A stretch of 30,777 bases of DNA, taken from Candidatus Methylomirabilota bacterium (lineage in GTDB: Bacteria; Methylomirabilota; Methylomirabilia; Methylomirabilales; 2-02-FULL-66-22). The notes below the pieces were generated by a model. The model worked only from the letters and a program-made list of their open reading frames with translations, was not told the DNA's origin and searched no databases. Each line of letters begins with the position of its first letter. Position 1 is the first letter of the stretch. Location of the stretch: positions 1-30,777 of the forward strand of contig JACQXP010000090.1 of NCBI GenBank assembly GCA_016208645.1, in the 5' to 3' direction. Position numbers and translations under genes: made by a program. Below, one piece after another: positions 12,989-21,261 of the stretch.

Positions 12989-13681
12989 ATGCTGCGCCTG
13001 ATCTGGCGGCTCGGCCGCCTTCTCGCGGTGCTGCTTGTCCTGGCTCTTGCTCTCTACCTCGGGAGGCCATACCTTCTCACCGCGATCGGCCGCTATCTGG
13101 TCACCGAGCATCCATTGGCCAAGGCCGATCTGGTCTTGGTGCTGTCCGGCAACGCCTTCCTTCGGGTCCCGGAGGCGGCACGCATTTACCACGAAGGCTT
13201 CGCTCCCAAGATCCTCCTGACCAACGAGCCCAAGGAACGCGGGATGGACGACTTGCAGCGACAGGGCATCCGGTTCCTCGATCGCCAGGAAACCGCCATC
13301 ACGATCCTGGAAGCGCTTCGCATCCCCCGAAGTGCGATCCTGACCATCCAGGAGGGGGCCGACAGCACCCGGTCCGAGATGTTGACGGTGGCCCGGTTCT
13401 TGAAATCGCACCCGGTAAAGAGGCTGATTATCGTCACCTCCAAGAGCCACACCACCCGAGCGTACAAGATCTTTGCAACCGGCCTGGAGCCGGGGATTCA
13501 GTTGATCATGCGCCCTGCTCCCGACGACCCGTTCGATCCCACCCGCTGGTGGCAAGACCGAATGGACGCCAAGGATGTTCTGCACGAATATCAGGCGCTG
13601 GCGGATTTTTGGCGGTTGCGGCTCTGGGCGATGGTGGTCGGGCAATTCAGGACGGTGCCGTCCCCCGTCACGGTCCGTTGA
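12989..13681 (+). CDS. YdcF/SanA-like DUF218 membrane protein
   Basis: A 230-residue protein with one N-terminal transmembrane helix (LLAVLLVLALALYL) and a DUF218 domain. Family features are KADLVLVLSGNAFLRVPEAARIY (residues ~44-66), EGADSTRSEML, and RLIIVTSKSHTTRAYKIF around 150-170. DUF218 proteins are linked to envelope functions, but their chemistry is not settled. The start is uncertain: the ATG at 12989 lacks a good ribosome binding site, and an in-frame TTG at 12956 would add 11 residues. It follows the cyclic-nucleotide-binding-like gene by 53 bases and probably shares its mRNA. Confidence 0.82.
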   Translation: MLRLIWRLGRLLAVLLVLALALYLGRPYLLTAIGRYLVTEHPLAKADLVLVLSGNAFLRVPEAARIYHEGFAPKILLTNEPKERGMDDLQRQGIRFLDRQETAITILEALRIPRSAILTIQEGADSTRSEMLTVARFLKSHPVKRLIIVTSKSHTTRAYKIFATGLEPGIQLIMRPAPDDPFDPTRWWQDRMDAKDVLHEYQALADFWRLRLWAMVVGQFRTVPSPVTVR

Positions 13682-13699
13682 CTTCACGGAGGGCCCGGC

Positions 13700-13903
13700 A
13701 TGTCTGTGGTTCCGTCCACGGTTCCGGTCGACGGGGCCATCCTGCGGGACCTCCTGGAGCGGAGGAACGAACTGGTCCGGGCCATTACGGCCGGGATGGC
13801 CTCGGGCGACTGGGACCAGGTGATGACCCCCTTCGAGGGGCTGCTGGTGGCGATCAAGCGGCTCGAAGCGGGTCTCGAGGCTGTTGAGCGGCAAACGTCC
13901 TGA
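13700..13903 (+). CDS. 67-residue helical hypothetical protein
   Basis: GGAGGG 7 bases upstream supports the ATG at 13700, 18 bases after the DUF218 gene. The protein is predicted as two amphipathic helices (GAILRDLLERRNELVRAITAGM and FEGLLVAIKRLEAGLEAVER), a coiled-coil-like hairpin. No family recognised. Confidence 0.6.
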   Translation: MSVVPSTVPVDGAILRDLLERRNELVRAITAGMASGDWDQVMTPFEGLLVAIKRLEAGLEAVERQTS

Positions 13904-14067
13904 CGGGGAGCGAGGCGATCACCCCTGGCGAGTGAAATCCTCCGTTGCGAACGGCGGGGGAGGGTCAGAAGCCAGGGGGGGATCTGATCACCCGGTCCGC
14001 ACCCGCCTCGTAGGCCCCGGGTAGACTGCATCCACGGACAGGTGTGCGTAGGGGAACGGAGGAAACA

Positions 14068-14247
14068 ATGGCAGAGGCGACGAAGTCAAATCTCCCACGG
14101 CTTATTTCGTTGTTCATCGCCTTCCTAGGCTGCGTGGTGGTGGCGGTGCCGATCATCTTTCCCCTGGCGAACCCGGCGCCCCTGATCCTCATCGGGTCGG
14201 GGGTGACCGTGGTCGCCCTCGGGGTTTTTCTCTTCTTTTCGATCTGA
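14068..14247 (+). CDS. 59-residue two-helix membrane protein
   Basis: GGAGGAA 7 bases upstream picks the ATG at 14068 over an in-frame GTG at 14044. Two hydrophobic helices (about residues 11-31 and 35-57, with NPAPLILIGSG between) make up nearly the whole protein. It is followed by a strong hairpin at 14257-14324. Function unknown. Confidence 0.6.
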   Translation: MAEATKSNLPRLISLFIAFLGCVVVAVPIIFPLANPAPLILIGSGVTVVALGVFLFFSI

Positions 14248-14256
14248 TCGCTTTCC

Positions 14257-14324
14257 GCCGGCGTCCGGACCCTCGGTCCAGGCGGGTCTCCGTCTCCGCC
14301 CGGACCGGGGGTCCGGACGCCGGC
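14257..14324. terminator. 23-bp stem hairpin between convergent genes
   Basis: Arms 14257-14279 and 14302-14324 pair over 23 bases with a single T-G wobble around a 22-base loop, which itself contains GGCGG/CCGCC. It lies between the plus-strand miniprotein stop and the minus-strand citrate synthase stop, so it probably acts on both transcripts. There is no T tract. Confidence 0.6.
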
Positions 14325-14400
14325 TTCACGGCCTCCCTCTCGCCGCACCACTCACCCACCCCGCCTTGCCGGCCTCGTCGGGAACCCTGCCAGGGCCGGA

Positions 14401-15570
14401 TCAGCCGCGCTGCTCGATGGGGACGTAGGTTACGTTCAGGTCGCCGACATACACCGCGCGCGGCCGGAAGATGCGGTTGTCCGGCAGGTACTCCATGACG
14501 CGGGCAACCTGGCCGGGGATGCGGCCCACCATGAAGATGGGCGTGTACATCGCGTAGTCAAATCCCATGCTGTAGTAGATGGTGCCCGAGTAGAAGTCCA
14601 CGTTGGGGAAGATCCCCTTGCCCCCCAGGGCCGGGACCACCAGCTCCTCGATCGTCTTGGCGGTCTGGTAGAGCCGCTCCTGGCCGTACAGCTTCGTGAT
14701 GCGCTGCGAGAATTTTCCCAACACCTTGGCCCGGGGATCGTAGGCCTTGTAGACGCGATGGCCGAACCCCGGAATCTTCCGCTTTTCCTGGATGGCCGTC
14801 CGGACCCAGGCCTCGGCCTTGTCGGGAGCACCCACCTCCAGGAGCATCTTCATCACCTCTTCGTTGGCGCCACCGTGGATGGGTCCCTTGAGGCTGCCGA
14901 TCCCGCCGCAGATCGCGGAGTACAGGTCGCTCAGGGAGGAGGCGATGACCATGGCGGTGAAGGTGGAGGCGTTCATGCCGTGGTCCACGTGCAGGACCAG
15001 GTTGGCGTCCATGACCCGGGCGGAGAGGACGTCGGGGGCCTTGCCGGTGCACATGTACAGGAAGTTGGCGGCGTGCGACAACTTGGGATCGGGGGGGATC
15101 GGCTCCTCCCCGTTGCGGATCCGCATGACGGCGCCCGTGATGGTGGCCATCTTGGCGATGAGGTCCACGCCGATCCGCTCGCAGTTGGCGATATCCGCCC
15201 GGTCGGCCAGGGGATCGTGGCATCCCAGGATGGACACCGCCGTGCGGAGGGCGGACATGGGATGCGCCTCCTTCGGGAGCTTGCGGAGCACATCGATCAG
15301 GTAGCCAGGAATCGGCCGGGCCGGAACGAGGCGGTCGGTCCAGCGGGCGAGTTCCGCCCGGGTGGGGAGCCGGCCATAGACGATGAGGTACGAGGTCTCC
15401 TCGAAGGTGGAGTGCTCGGCCAAGTCCTCGATGTTGTGGCCGCGGTAGACCAGCCAGCCCTTCTCGCCATCAATGTAGCCGATCCGCGTCTCGTTGGTGA
15501 TGGCCCCCTCGAGTCCCCGCTTGAACTCGACCCGCCCCAGGAATTTCTGGGGCTCCGCCCCTGTCGTCAT
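14401..15570 (-). CDS. gltA: citrate synthase
   Basis: A 389-residue citrate synthase condensing acetyl-CoA and oxaloacetate at the entry of the TCA cycle. The catalytic triad is His232 (GPIHGGANE), His271 (GFGHRVYK) and Asp325 (NVDFYSG); the HVDHGMNAST motif at 194-203 is also intact. The length fits the short, typically dimeric Gram-positive/archaeal-type enzymes. A 2-methylcitrate synthase role is possible since the two overlap in sequence, but no prp genes are near. GGGAGGGG upstream supports the ATG at 15570. The gene stands alone; a tandem motif lies about 130 bases upstream at 15698-15721. Confidence 0.94.
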   Translation of the reverse strand: MTTGAEPQKFLGRVEFKRGLEGAITNETRIGYIDGEKGWLVYRGHNIEDLAEHSTFEETSYLIVYGRLPTRAELARWTDRLVPARPIPGYLIDVLRKLPKEAHPMSALRTAVSILGCHDPLADRADIANCERIGVDLIAKMATITGAVMRIRNGEEPIPPDPKLSHAANFLYMCTGKAPDVLSARVMDANLVLHVDHGMNASTFTAMVIASSLSDLYSAICGGIGSLKGPIHGGANEEVMKMLLEVGAPDKAEAWVRTAIQEKRKIPGFGHRVYKAYDPRAKVLGKFSQRITKLYGQERLYQTAKTIEELVVPALGGKGIFPNVDFYSGTIYYSMGFDYAMYTPIFMVGRIPGQVARVMEYLPDNRIFRPRAVYVGDLNVTYVPIEQRG

Positions 15571-15697
15571 GGCTCCCCTCCCGGCTGATATGGGTTAGAG
15601 TGATCCTGTTCCGTCGAGACCAACATGCCACCCTGGTGGATGGATCGGGGGATTGAGGGGGCGAATGTACCCGAAACCCCGGTCGCGGGCAACGGGA

Positions 15698-15721
15698 TTT
15701 TGTCCGGGTGTTTTGTCCGGG
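15698..15721. repeat. tandem 11-bp motif upstream of citrate synthase
   Basis: TTTTGTCCGGG occurs at 15698-15708 and again at 15711-15721, a 13-base period. It sits in the 250-base gap between citrate synthase and the TVP38 gene, 128 bases upstream of the citrate synthase start. It could be a direct-repeat operator; no regulator gene is adjacent. The rest of the gap shows no gene. Confidence 0.6.
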
Positions 15722-15820
15722 GGTGGCGGCTGATGGGGAGATCGGGGCGTCGGCCTCCGGCGGCGGGAGGGGGACCGGCCGGATCCTGGCGGGAGACCCG
15801 GGGATCCGTTCGACGTGGGT

Positions 15821-16600
15821 CTACAGGCTCATGCGGTCCCGCTTGTCCTCAACCGCATCGGCCGCGTGGCGCCGGCGCATCCACTGGAAGACGGCTTCCC
15901 GGTAGATGTATCCCAACAGTGCCCCTGCGGCGGCCACGGTGAGGAAGATGACGAACTCCACGTAATAGCCGCTACCTACCTTGGCCCCCTGGATAGACAG
16001 CAGCCAGGTCCCGGGCATCCGGCCGAACGTGGTGATGACCAGGAAGGTCCCGAAGGGAAGGGGGCTCACCCCCAGGAGAAAGCACAGGAAATCCTTCGGG
16101 AAGCCGGGGATGAGGAAGAGCATCAACGTCACCATTTCCCCACCGGTCCGGGCCAGGAAGTCGAACTTGTGGTAGACCTCCCCCGAGACCAACCGACGGA
16201 CCAGGGGCAGGCCCAGCCAGCGACCCAGACCGAAGGCAAGCGCCGACCCCAGCGTGAGTCCGATCGTCGAGTAGAGGAAGCCCAGCCCCGTTCCGAAGAG
16301 CAGCCCGCCGAGGAACCCCGTTGCCTCCCCGGGGATCGGAGCCATCACGACTTGGAGGGCCTGGAGGATGATGAAGACGAAGGGCGCGTAGGGGCCGAAG
16401 CGGGTCAGGAAGAGCTTGACTTCTTTCCGGCTGGAGTAGAACCGGGCCAGCTCCCGGTACTTGACGATGACCGGATTCGTGGAGAGGCTGAAGTACAGCC
16501 CGGCCCCCAGCAGGAGCAGCATGGCCGCCCCTATCCAGATCCAGAGGGCCGTATTGTTCCGCGGCTGGGGGACCTCCTGGACGTCCGGGGAGTCTGGCAT
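15821..16600 (-). CDS. TVP38/TMEM64 (DedA/SNARE-associated) family membrane protein
   Basis: A 259-residue integral membrane protein. An N-terminal anchor helix (about 18-40) precedes the VTT domain, with the family hallmarks PIPGEATGFLGGLLFG (residues 89-104) and FLIPGFPKDFLCFLLG (about 161-176) on the two re-entrant segments, and three or more further helices. DedA/TVP38 proteins are implicated in lipid scrambling and envelope homeostasis. The start at 16600 has a modest AGAGG upstream. It is preceded on the same strand by pyruvate kinase (112-base gap), so co-transcription is possible. Confidence 0.88.
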   Translation of the reverse strand: MPDSPDVQEVPQPRNNTALWIWIGAAMLLLLGAGLYFSLSTNPVIVKYRELARFYSSRKEVKLFLTRFGPYAPFVFIILQALQVVMAPIPGEATGFLGGLLFGTGLGFLYSTIGLTLGSALAFGLGRWLGLPLVRRLVSGEVYHKFDFLARTGGEMVTLMLFLIPGFPKDFLCFLLGVSPLPFGTFLVITTFGRMPGTWLLSIQGAKVGSGYYVEFVIFLTVAAAGALLGYIYREAVFQWMRRRHAADAVEDKRDRMSL

Positions 16601-16712
16601 GCGCCTCTCGTGTCAGGGGGTTCGTGTCGGCTCGGGCAAGATCAAGTCACGCGAGTATAGCCACGCGGCGTCCACCCGTCATCCGAAAACGGTCGAAGCG
16701 GGCAGGGCGGTT

Positions 16713-18131
16713 CTATTTGCGTTCCTCCACCCGGTGCAGCTTGATCAGATTGGTCGTCCCGCGCACCCACATGGGGGCGCCGGCCACGATGACCAGGGCG
16801 TCGTTGGTGTGCACGGCCTTGTCCTCCAGCAGGGCGGCCTCGATCTCCTCGGTCAGCTCGTCGGTGTGCTGGATGGGACGGATCATCTTGGGCACCACCC
16901 CCCAGTAGAGGCACAGGCGCCGGCGGACGGTTTCCGACGGGGTAAAGGCGAGGATCGGCACCTCCGGCCGGTACTTGGCCAGCAGGCGGGCCGTGGACCC
17001 GCTCTGGGTGAAGGCCACGATGGCCCGGGCGTGGACCTCGCGGGCGGCGCGGCAGGCGGCGTCGCTGATCACGTCGGGGAAGGTCGAGGCGCGGGCGGTC
17101 GGCGCGGGGGGTGCCAGGGTGGGGAGCGCCCCCTCCGCCTGGACGGCGATGCGGGACATGACCTGCACGGTCTCCACCGGGTACTGCCCCACGGCCGTCT
17201 CGGCCGACAGCATGACCGCGTCCGTCCCGTCGAAGATGGCATTGGCGACGTCCGATGCCTCCGCCCGGGTGGGCCGGGGGTGCTCGACCATGGACTCCAG
17301 CATCTGGGTCGCCGTGATGACCGGGATGGCGTGCTCGCGGGCGCGCCGGATGATCTCCTTCTGGATCAGGGGGACGTCTTCCAGCGGCAACTCCACCCCG
17401 AGGTCGCCTCGCGCCACCATCACCCCGTCGGCGACCCGCAGGATCTCGCCCAGTTGCTGGATCGCCTCCGGCTTCTCCAGCTTGGCGATCACGGGGATGG
17501 TGGTGCCCGCCTCGCTGATCAGCTCCTTCACCTCCAGGACGTCCGCGGGGCCCCGGACGAATGACACGGCCACGTAGTCCACCCCCTGCCGGATGCCGAA
17601 CTGGAGGTCCGCCTGGTCCTTGGCCGTCATGGAGCTGGCGCTGATCGCGACGCCGGGCAGGTTGATGCCCTTGTGATCGCTGACCTCTCCCCCCACCACG
17701 ACGCGGCAGCGCACCGTCTCATCGTCCGCGCCCAGGGCCTTCAGCTCGATGAGGCCATCCGCCACGAGGATGCGGTCGCCGGGCTTCACGTCCCTGGGGA
17801 GGCGATCATAGGTGGTGCTGGCCAGGCTGGCCGTGCCTTCCACCTGGCGGGTGGAGATCAGGAACTCCGCGCCCGCCTCCAGCCGGGCCCGGCCGCCCCG
17901 GAAGGTCCCCAGGCGGATCTTCAGTCCTTGCAGGTCCAGCAGGGTGGCCACGGGCGTGCGGGTGCGCTCGGAGATCTCGCGGATATGGCCAATGACCCGG
18001 GCGTGATCCTCCTGGGTCCCGTGGGAGAGATTGAGGCGCGCGACGTTCATGCCCGCCTCGATGAGGCGGTGGATCACCTCGGGCGACGAGGAGACCGGCC
18101 CGAGGGTACAGACGATCTTGGTCCGCCGCAT
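16713..18131 (-). CDS. pyk: pyruvate kinase
   Basis: The 472-residue enzyme makes pyruvate and ATP from phosphoenolpyruvate and ADP. Seen are RLNLSHG (residues 32-38), the catalytic Lys217 in IAKLEKPEAI, metal ligands Glu219 and Asp243 (ARGDLGVE), and the signature TATQMLESM with RAEASDVANAIFDGTDAVMLSAETA. The C-terminal allosteric domain is complete. The usual DTKGPEIRTG motif reads DLQGLKIRLG (66-75), placing it with potassium-independent pyruvate kinases. GAGGAAAG 8 bases upstream and the conserved RRTKIVCTLGP beginning fix the start at 18131. The leader carries an inverted repeat (18151-18296). Confidence 0.95.
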   Translation of the reverse strand: MRRTKIVCTLGPVSSSPEVIHRLIEAGMNVARLNLSHGTQEDHARVIGHIREISERTRTPVATLLDLQGLKIRLGTFRGGRARLEAGAEFLISTRQVEGTASLASTTYDRLPRDVKPGDRILVADGLIELKALGADDETVRCRVVVGGEVSDHKGINLPGVAISASSMTAKDQADLQFGIRQGVDYVAVSFVRGPADVLEVKELISEAGTTIPVIAKLEKPEAIQQLGEILRVADGVMVARGDLGVELPLEDVPLIQKEIIRRAREHAIPVITATQMLESMVEHPRPTRAEASDVANAIFDGTDAVMLSAETAVGQYPVETVQVMSRIAVQAEGALPTLAPPAPTARASTFPDVISDAACRAAREVHARAIVAFTQSGSTARLLAKYRPEVPILAFTPSETVRRRLCLYWGVVPKMIRPIQHTDELTEEIEAALLEDKAVHTNDALVIVAGAPMWVRGTTNLIKLHRVEERK

Positions 18132-18150
18132 GCTGACTCTTTCCTCGTTG

Positions 18151-18296
18151 CAACCGCAGATTAACGCGGATACACGCAGATGCCTTTCAGTGGGGAACAC
18201 CCGATTCCCAACCGACAATTATCCGACCCTCGCTGTCGGTCCTGCATTCTCTCCGGATCGACCTATCTGCGTTCATTTGCGTTCATCTGCGGTTGC
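18151..18296. repeat. inverted repeat with CAACCGCAGAT arms
   Basis: Left arm 18151-18181 and the reverse of right arm 18266-18296 match at 26 of 31 positions; each arm begins CAACCGCAGAT and ends ACGCAGAT. The 84-base interior holds a further small stem (CCGACA/TGTCGG). The element fills most of the gap between the SDR gene and pyruvate kinase. Such CGCAGATGAACGCAGAT-type intergenic palindromes are dispersed in many bacterial genomes. Confidence 0.8.
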
Positions 18297-18300
18297 ATTT

Positions 18301-19065
18301 TCAGGGCATTTCCTTCGGCAGGCGCAGGGCCCGGTGTCCCGCCAGCAGGCCCCCGTCCACATAGATGACCAGGAAGATCACGGCGCCCATGAGATCCTCG
18401 GGCGTTCCGGTGCGTCCCCAGGGAATCATCGCCGTCACGCCGCGGGCCCACGGTTCGTCCTGGAACAGGACATCGTTGAGCGGGGTCCGGAACCAGCCCG
18501 GGCCGATGGCATTCACGTTGATGCGGAAGGGGGCCCACTCCATGGCCATCAGCATGGTGGCCTGCTTGACCCCGGCCTTGCTGGGCGCGTACGCCGCCTG
18601 GTTGGGGAAGGTAGACGCGCTCGCCAGCGAGGCGACGTTGATGATCTTGCCGCCGCCCCGCCCCTTCAGGATCCGCGCCGCGGCCTGGCAACAGAAGAAG
18701 AGGGACTTGAGGTTCAGGTCCAGCACGGTATCCCAGTCTTCCTCGGTGTAGTCCAGGGCGGGCAGCCGCCGGTTCGTGCCGGCGCTGTTGACCAGGATGT
18801 CCAGTCCGCCGTGGCGTTTGACGACCGTCTCGAAGAACGCCGGAAGCTCCTTGGTTCGGGTCACGTCCAGGGCCATCCCTACGGCCTTGCCACCCGACGC
18901 GCGGATCTCCTCCGCCGCCTGGTCCACCACGTCCTGGCGCCGGCTGGCCACGATGACCAGGGCCCCCGCCTGTGCCAGGCCGGCCGCCATGCCCTTGCCC
19001 AGGCCGGTGCCGCCGCCCGTGACCACCGCCACCCGGCCGCTGAGATCGAAGAGATCGGTTCCCAT
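18301..19065 (-). CDS. SDR-family oxidoreductase with apparent internal deletion
   Basis: A 254-residue short-chain dehydrogenase/reductase. The NAD(P)-binding motif TGGGTGLG is at residues 16-23, NSAG at 93-96, and the catalytic set is Asn118, Ser146, Tyr159 and Lys163. The sequence is of the gluconate 5-dehydrogenase/3-oxoacyl-ACP reductase-like group. Near the C terminus, FLVIYVDGG (231-239) joins what is normally FLAS...VTGQ...YVDGG: about 10-13 residues are missing in frame, and an unusual tail HRALRLPKEMP follows. Whether the enzyme still folds is uncertain. GGAGGAGG upstream supports the start at 19065. Substrate unknown. Confidence 0.85.
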   Translation of the reverse strand: MGTDLFDLSGRVAVVTGGGTGLGKGMAAGLAQAGALVIVASRRQDVVDQAAEEIRASGGKAVGMALDVTRTKELPAFFETVVKRHGGLDILVNSAGTNRRLPALDYTEEDWDTVLDLNLKSLFFCCQAAARILKGRGGGKIINVASLASASTFPNQAAYAPSKAGVKQATMLMAMEWAPFRINVNAIGPGWFRTPLNDVLFQDEPWARGVTAMIPWGRTGTPEDLMGAVIFLVIYVDGGLLAGHRALRLPKEMP

Positions 19066-19330
19066 TCCTCCTCCTCCAGTGAAAAAACCGGGTCAGTCTC
19101 TCCACATACCAATAAACCGAAAGGCCGTCCAGCACTTTCTCCCCCCGATCTTCCTCCGAGGGAGGGAGAGGAGTTGTTCAGTATGCGATACAATCCACAA
19201 TTCAGCTTGGCGGATCCAGGCTCGCCGTGTATATTTCTTCCCGACGCGGGCGGGCTTGGGAGATCCTCTCGAATCCTGTCCGTGTCACGACGGTCGGGAC
19301 CTCGTGGAAACCCTCCCCCCTCCCCGCCAC

Positions 19331-19512
19331 GTGGTTCCGGCCGTCGTGTTTTTTCACCTCCCGAAGGAGTCCTGGGGCAAGGCCCTGCGCGCCCTCCGCC
19401 CCGGTGGGCGATTGATCTCTTTCGGCGCGACGACGGGCCGCACGACCGAGGTGGACATTCGACACGTCTTCTGGAACCAGATCAGTTCGGCAAGATCGTC
19501 CTGGTCCCGTAA
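19331..19512 (+). pseudogene. remnant of a zinc-type (MDR) alcohol dehydrogenase/quinone oxidoreductase
   Basis: From 19331 the frame reads VVFFHLPKESWGKALRALRPGGR and GATTGRTTEVDIRHVFWNQ, the cofactor-domain segment typical of MDR dehydrogenases (usually VVxExVGxxxWxxSLRALRPGGRLVxxGATTG). At about 19480 the frame shifts by one and the sequence resumes with QFGKIVLVP and a stop at 19510-19512, the usual MDR C terminus. Roughly 60-80 residues between are gone, and the catalytic N-terminal domain is absent upstream. From 19066 to 19330 only GC-poor spacer is seen. It is a decayed gene rather than an active enzyme. Confidence 0.75.
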
Positions 19513-19664
19513 GAGGCGAAGGGCGCGGCAGGATGGTCTCGCGCAGTACCCATCCTGGGCCGCTTGGCGACCGGGAGGATACGCGGCAGAGACAGGCCAC
19601 CATGCGAACGAAATCCAGGCACGATTTCCGCCGACTGACACTCCCTGCGTGAGAGGAGGCCATC

Positions 19665-20132
19665 ATGAAAGGCAATGACAGAATCATCGAGAGACTGAAT
19701 GCCCTTCTGGCTGACGAACTGACCGCAATCAATCAGTACATGGTGCAATCCGAGATGTGTGCCAACTGGGGATACGAGCGGCTCCACAAGGCGATTGAGA
19801 AGCGGGCCATCGGGGAAATGAAGCACGCTGAAAAGCTCATCGGGCGCATCATTTTCCTCGAGGGTTCGCCCACGGTCAGTCGGCTGAACAAGATCGACAT
19901 CGGGAGCGACGTGACGGCGCAGCACGAGAACGACCGGAAAGCCGAGGAAGGTGCGGTACGGGCCTACAACGACGGTATCCGGCTGGCCGTGGAGATGGGT
20001 GACAACGGAACCCGGGAACTTCTTGAATCGATCCTCAAGGATGAGGAGGAGCACATCGACTGGATTGAGGCACAGCTCGATCAGATCAAGCAGATGGGGA
20101 TCCAAAACTACCTGGTGGAGCAGGTCGGCTAG
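19665..20132 (+). CDS. bfr: bacterioferritin
   Basis: The 155-residue ferritin-like protein carries every canonical Bfr residue at its E. coli position: ferroxidase ligands Glu18, Glu51, His54, Glu94, Glu127, His130 and haem ligand Met52 (GEMKHAEKL). It would form the 24-subunit haem-containing iron store in the cytoplasm and oxidise Fe(II). GAGAGGAGG gives a strong start at 19665. No bacterioferritin-associated ferredoxin gene is adjacent. Its stop shares the palindrome CTAG (20129-20132) with the convergent gene's stop. Confidence 0.96.
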   Translation: MKGNDRIIERLNALLADELTAINQYMVQSEMCANWGYERLHKAIEKRAIGEMKHAEKLIGRIIFLEGSPTVSRLNKIDIGSDVTAQHENDRKAEEGAVRAYNDGIRLAVEMGDNGTRELLESILKDEEEHIDWIEAQLDQIKQMGIQNYLVEQVG

Positions 20133-21133
20133 CCTCCAGCGGCCGCGCCCGTCTCGGGGGAGGCCGTGTCCTTGTCGCGAAATTGTGGGAGGCGCAGGAG
20201 CTTGAGCAGTTCGAAGAGCCTGGCGTCCCGGGCGGCGATGGCGGCCTCGGCACTCCCCGCGGGATAGTCATAGAACCCCCGGCCGGCCCGGGCCCCCGTC
20301 TCGCCCGCGACCACCTTGGCGGCCAGGGTGTGCTGGGGCTCACTGGCCTTGGACAGGTCCCGGTACAGGTAGGCCGCGACCGAGTGGAACGTGGTGAGGC
20401 CGCCCAGGTCCATGAGGCGGAGGGGCCCCACGGCGGCCCAGCGGAGGCCCAGGCCGGCCGTGACGGCCAGGTCCACCGCCTCGGGGCTGGCGATGCCTTG
20501 CTCCACCACGTGGAGCGCCTCCCGGATCAGGGCCAGTTGCAGGCGGTTCCAGAGGAAGCCCGGCGCGTCCTTTTCCACCCGGATGGGGACGCGGCCGATC
20601 CGGCGGGCCAGCTCGCAGGTGAGGTCCATAGACGTATCCGCCGTCCGCGCGCCGCGGATCACCTCGACCGTGGGCATCAGGTGGGGCGGGTTCATCCAGT
20701 GAAATCCCACCACCAGATCGGGCCGGGTCGTGGCCGAGGCGATGGCGCTGATGGGAAGGCCCGAGGTGTCCGTGGACAGCACCACGCCCGGCGGCGCGTG
20801 GCGGTCCAGCACGGCGAAGACCTCGCGTTTCAGGTCCAGGTCCTCGGGGACGCTCTCGCTCACGAAGTGGCAGCCGGCGGTCGCCTCCTCCAGGCTCGTG
20901 GTGGGGTGGATGCGGGCCAGCGCGTCCCGGGCAGCCTCCCCGGAGAACAGGCCGGCCCGGACCATGGCCGCCTGGTTCCGGGCGATCCGATCCCGCGCGG
21001 CCCGCAGGGAATCCGCGTGCCGGGCCTGGAGCCGCACCGCGTAGCCCGCCTGAGCGAACGTCTGGGCGATGCCGCTGCCCATCACGCCCGCCCCGATGAT
21101 GGCGACGTTCCGGATCTGCTCAATCCGCAGCAT
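20129..21133 (-). CDS. 3-hydroxyacyl-CoA dehydrogenase family protein
   Basis: A 334-residue two-domain protein. The Rossmann motif is GAGVMGSGIA (residues 14-23), the catalytic His145 lies in VGFHWMNPPH and the C-terminal helical domain begins DAPGFLWNRLQLALIREA. The family includes 3-hydroxybutyryl-CoA dehydrogenase, L-gulonate and L-carnitine dehydrogenases; the HWMNPPHLMP block and the GLGLRWAAVGPLRLMDLGG segment lean towards the latter branch. At the end of beta strand 2 the usual Asp is replaced (VRLQARHAD), which could shift coenzyme preference towards NADP. The start at 21133 begins just before strand 1 (LRIEQIRNVAIIG). It stands alone, convergent with bfr. Confidence 0.86.
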   Translation of the reverse strand: MLRIEQIRNVAIIGAGVMGSGIAQTFAQAGYAVRLQARHADSLRAARDRIARNQAAMVRAGLFSGEAARDALARIHPTTSLEEATAGCHFVSESVPEDLDLKREVFAVLDRHAPPGVVLSTDTSGLPISAIASATTRPDLVVGFHWMNPPHLMPTVEVIRGARTADTSMDLTCELARRIGRVPIRVEKDAPGFLWNRLQLALIREALHVVEQGIASPEAVDLAVTAGLGLRWAAVGPLRLMDLGGLTTFHSVAAYLYRDLSKASEPQHTLAAKVVAGETGARAGRGFYDYPAGSAEAAIAARDARLFELLKLLRLPQFRDKDTASPETGAAAGG

Positions 21134-21261
21134 CTGTCCGCTCCGCCCCGTTGCGCACCTTAGGCTGCCGTCAATGCCTGTCTGATCCGCTCGAACAGCG
21201 CCGGCCGGCCGATAGTCTGGAGGCGGTGGTCGCCGACGGGGAAGTCCCACTACTTTACTGC

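Noticed and set aside
12945..13001. 18-codon frame (MLASWQEDL...) before the DUF218 gene
   Set aside because: It has AAGGGGG upstream but overlaps the N terminus of the DUF218 protein and has no leader-like feature.
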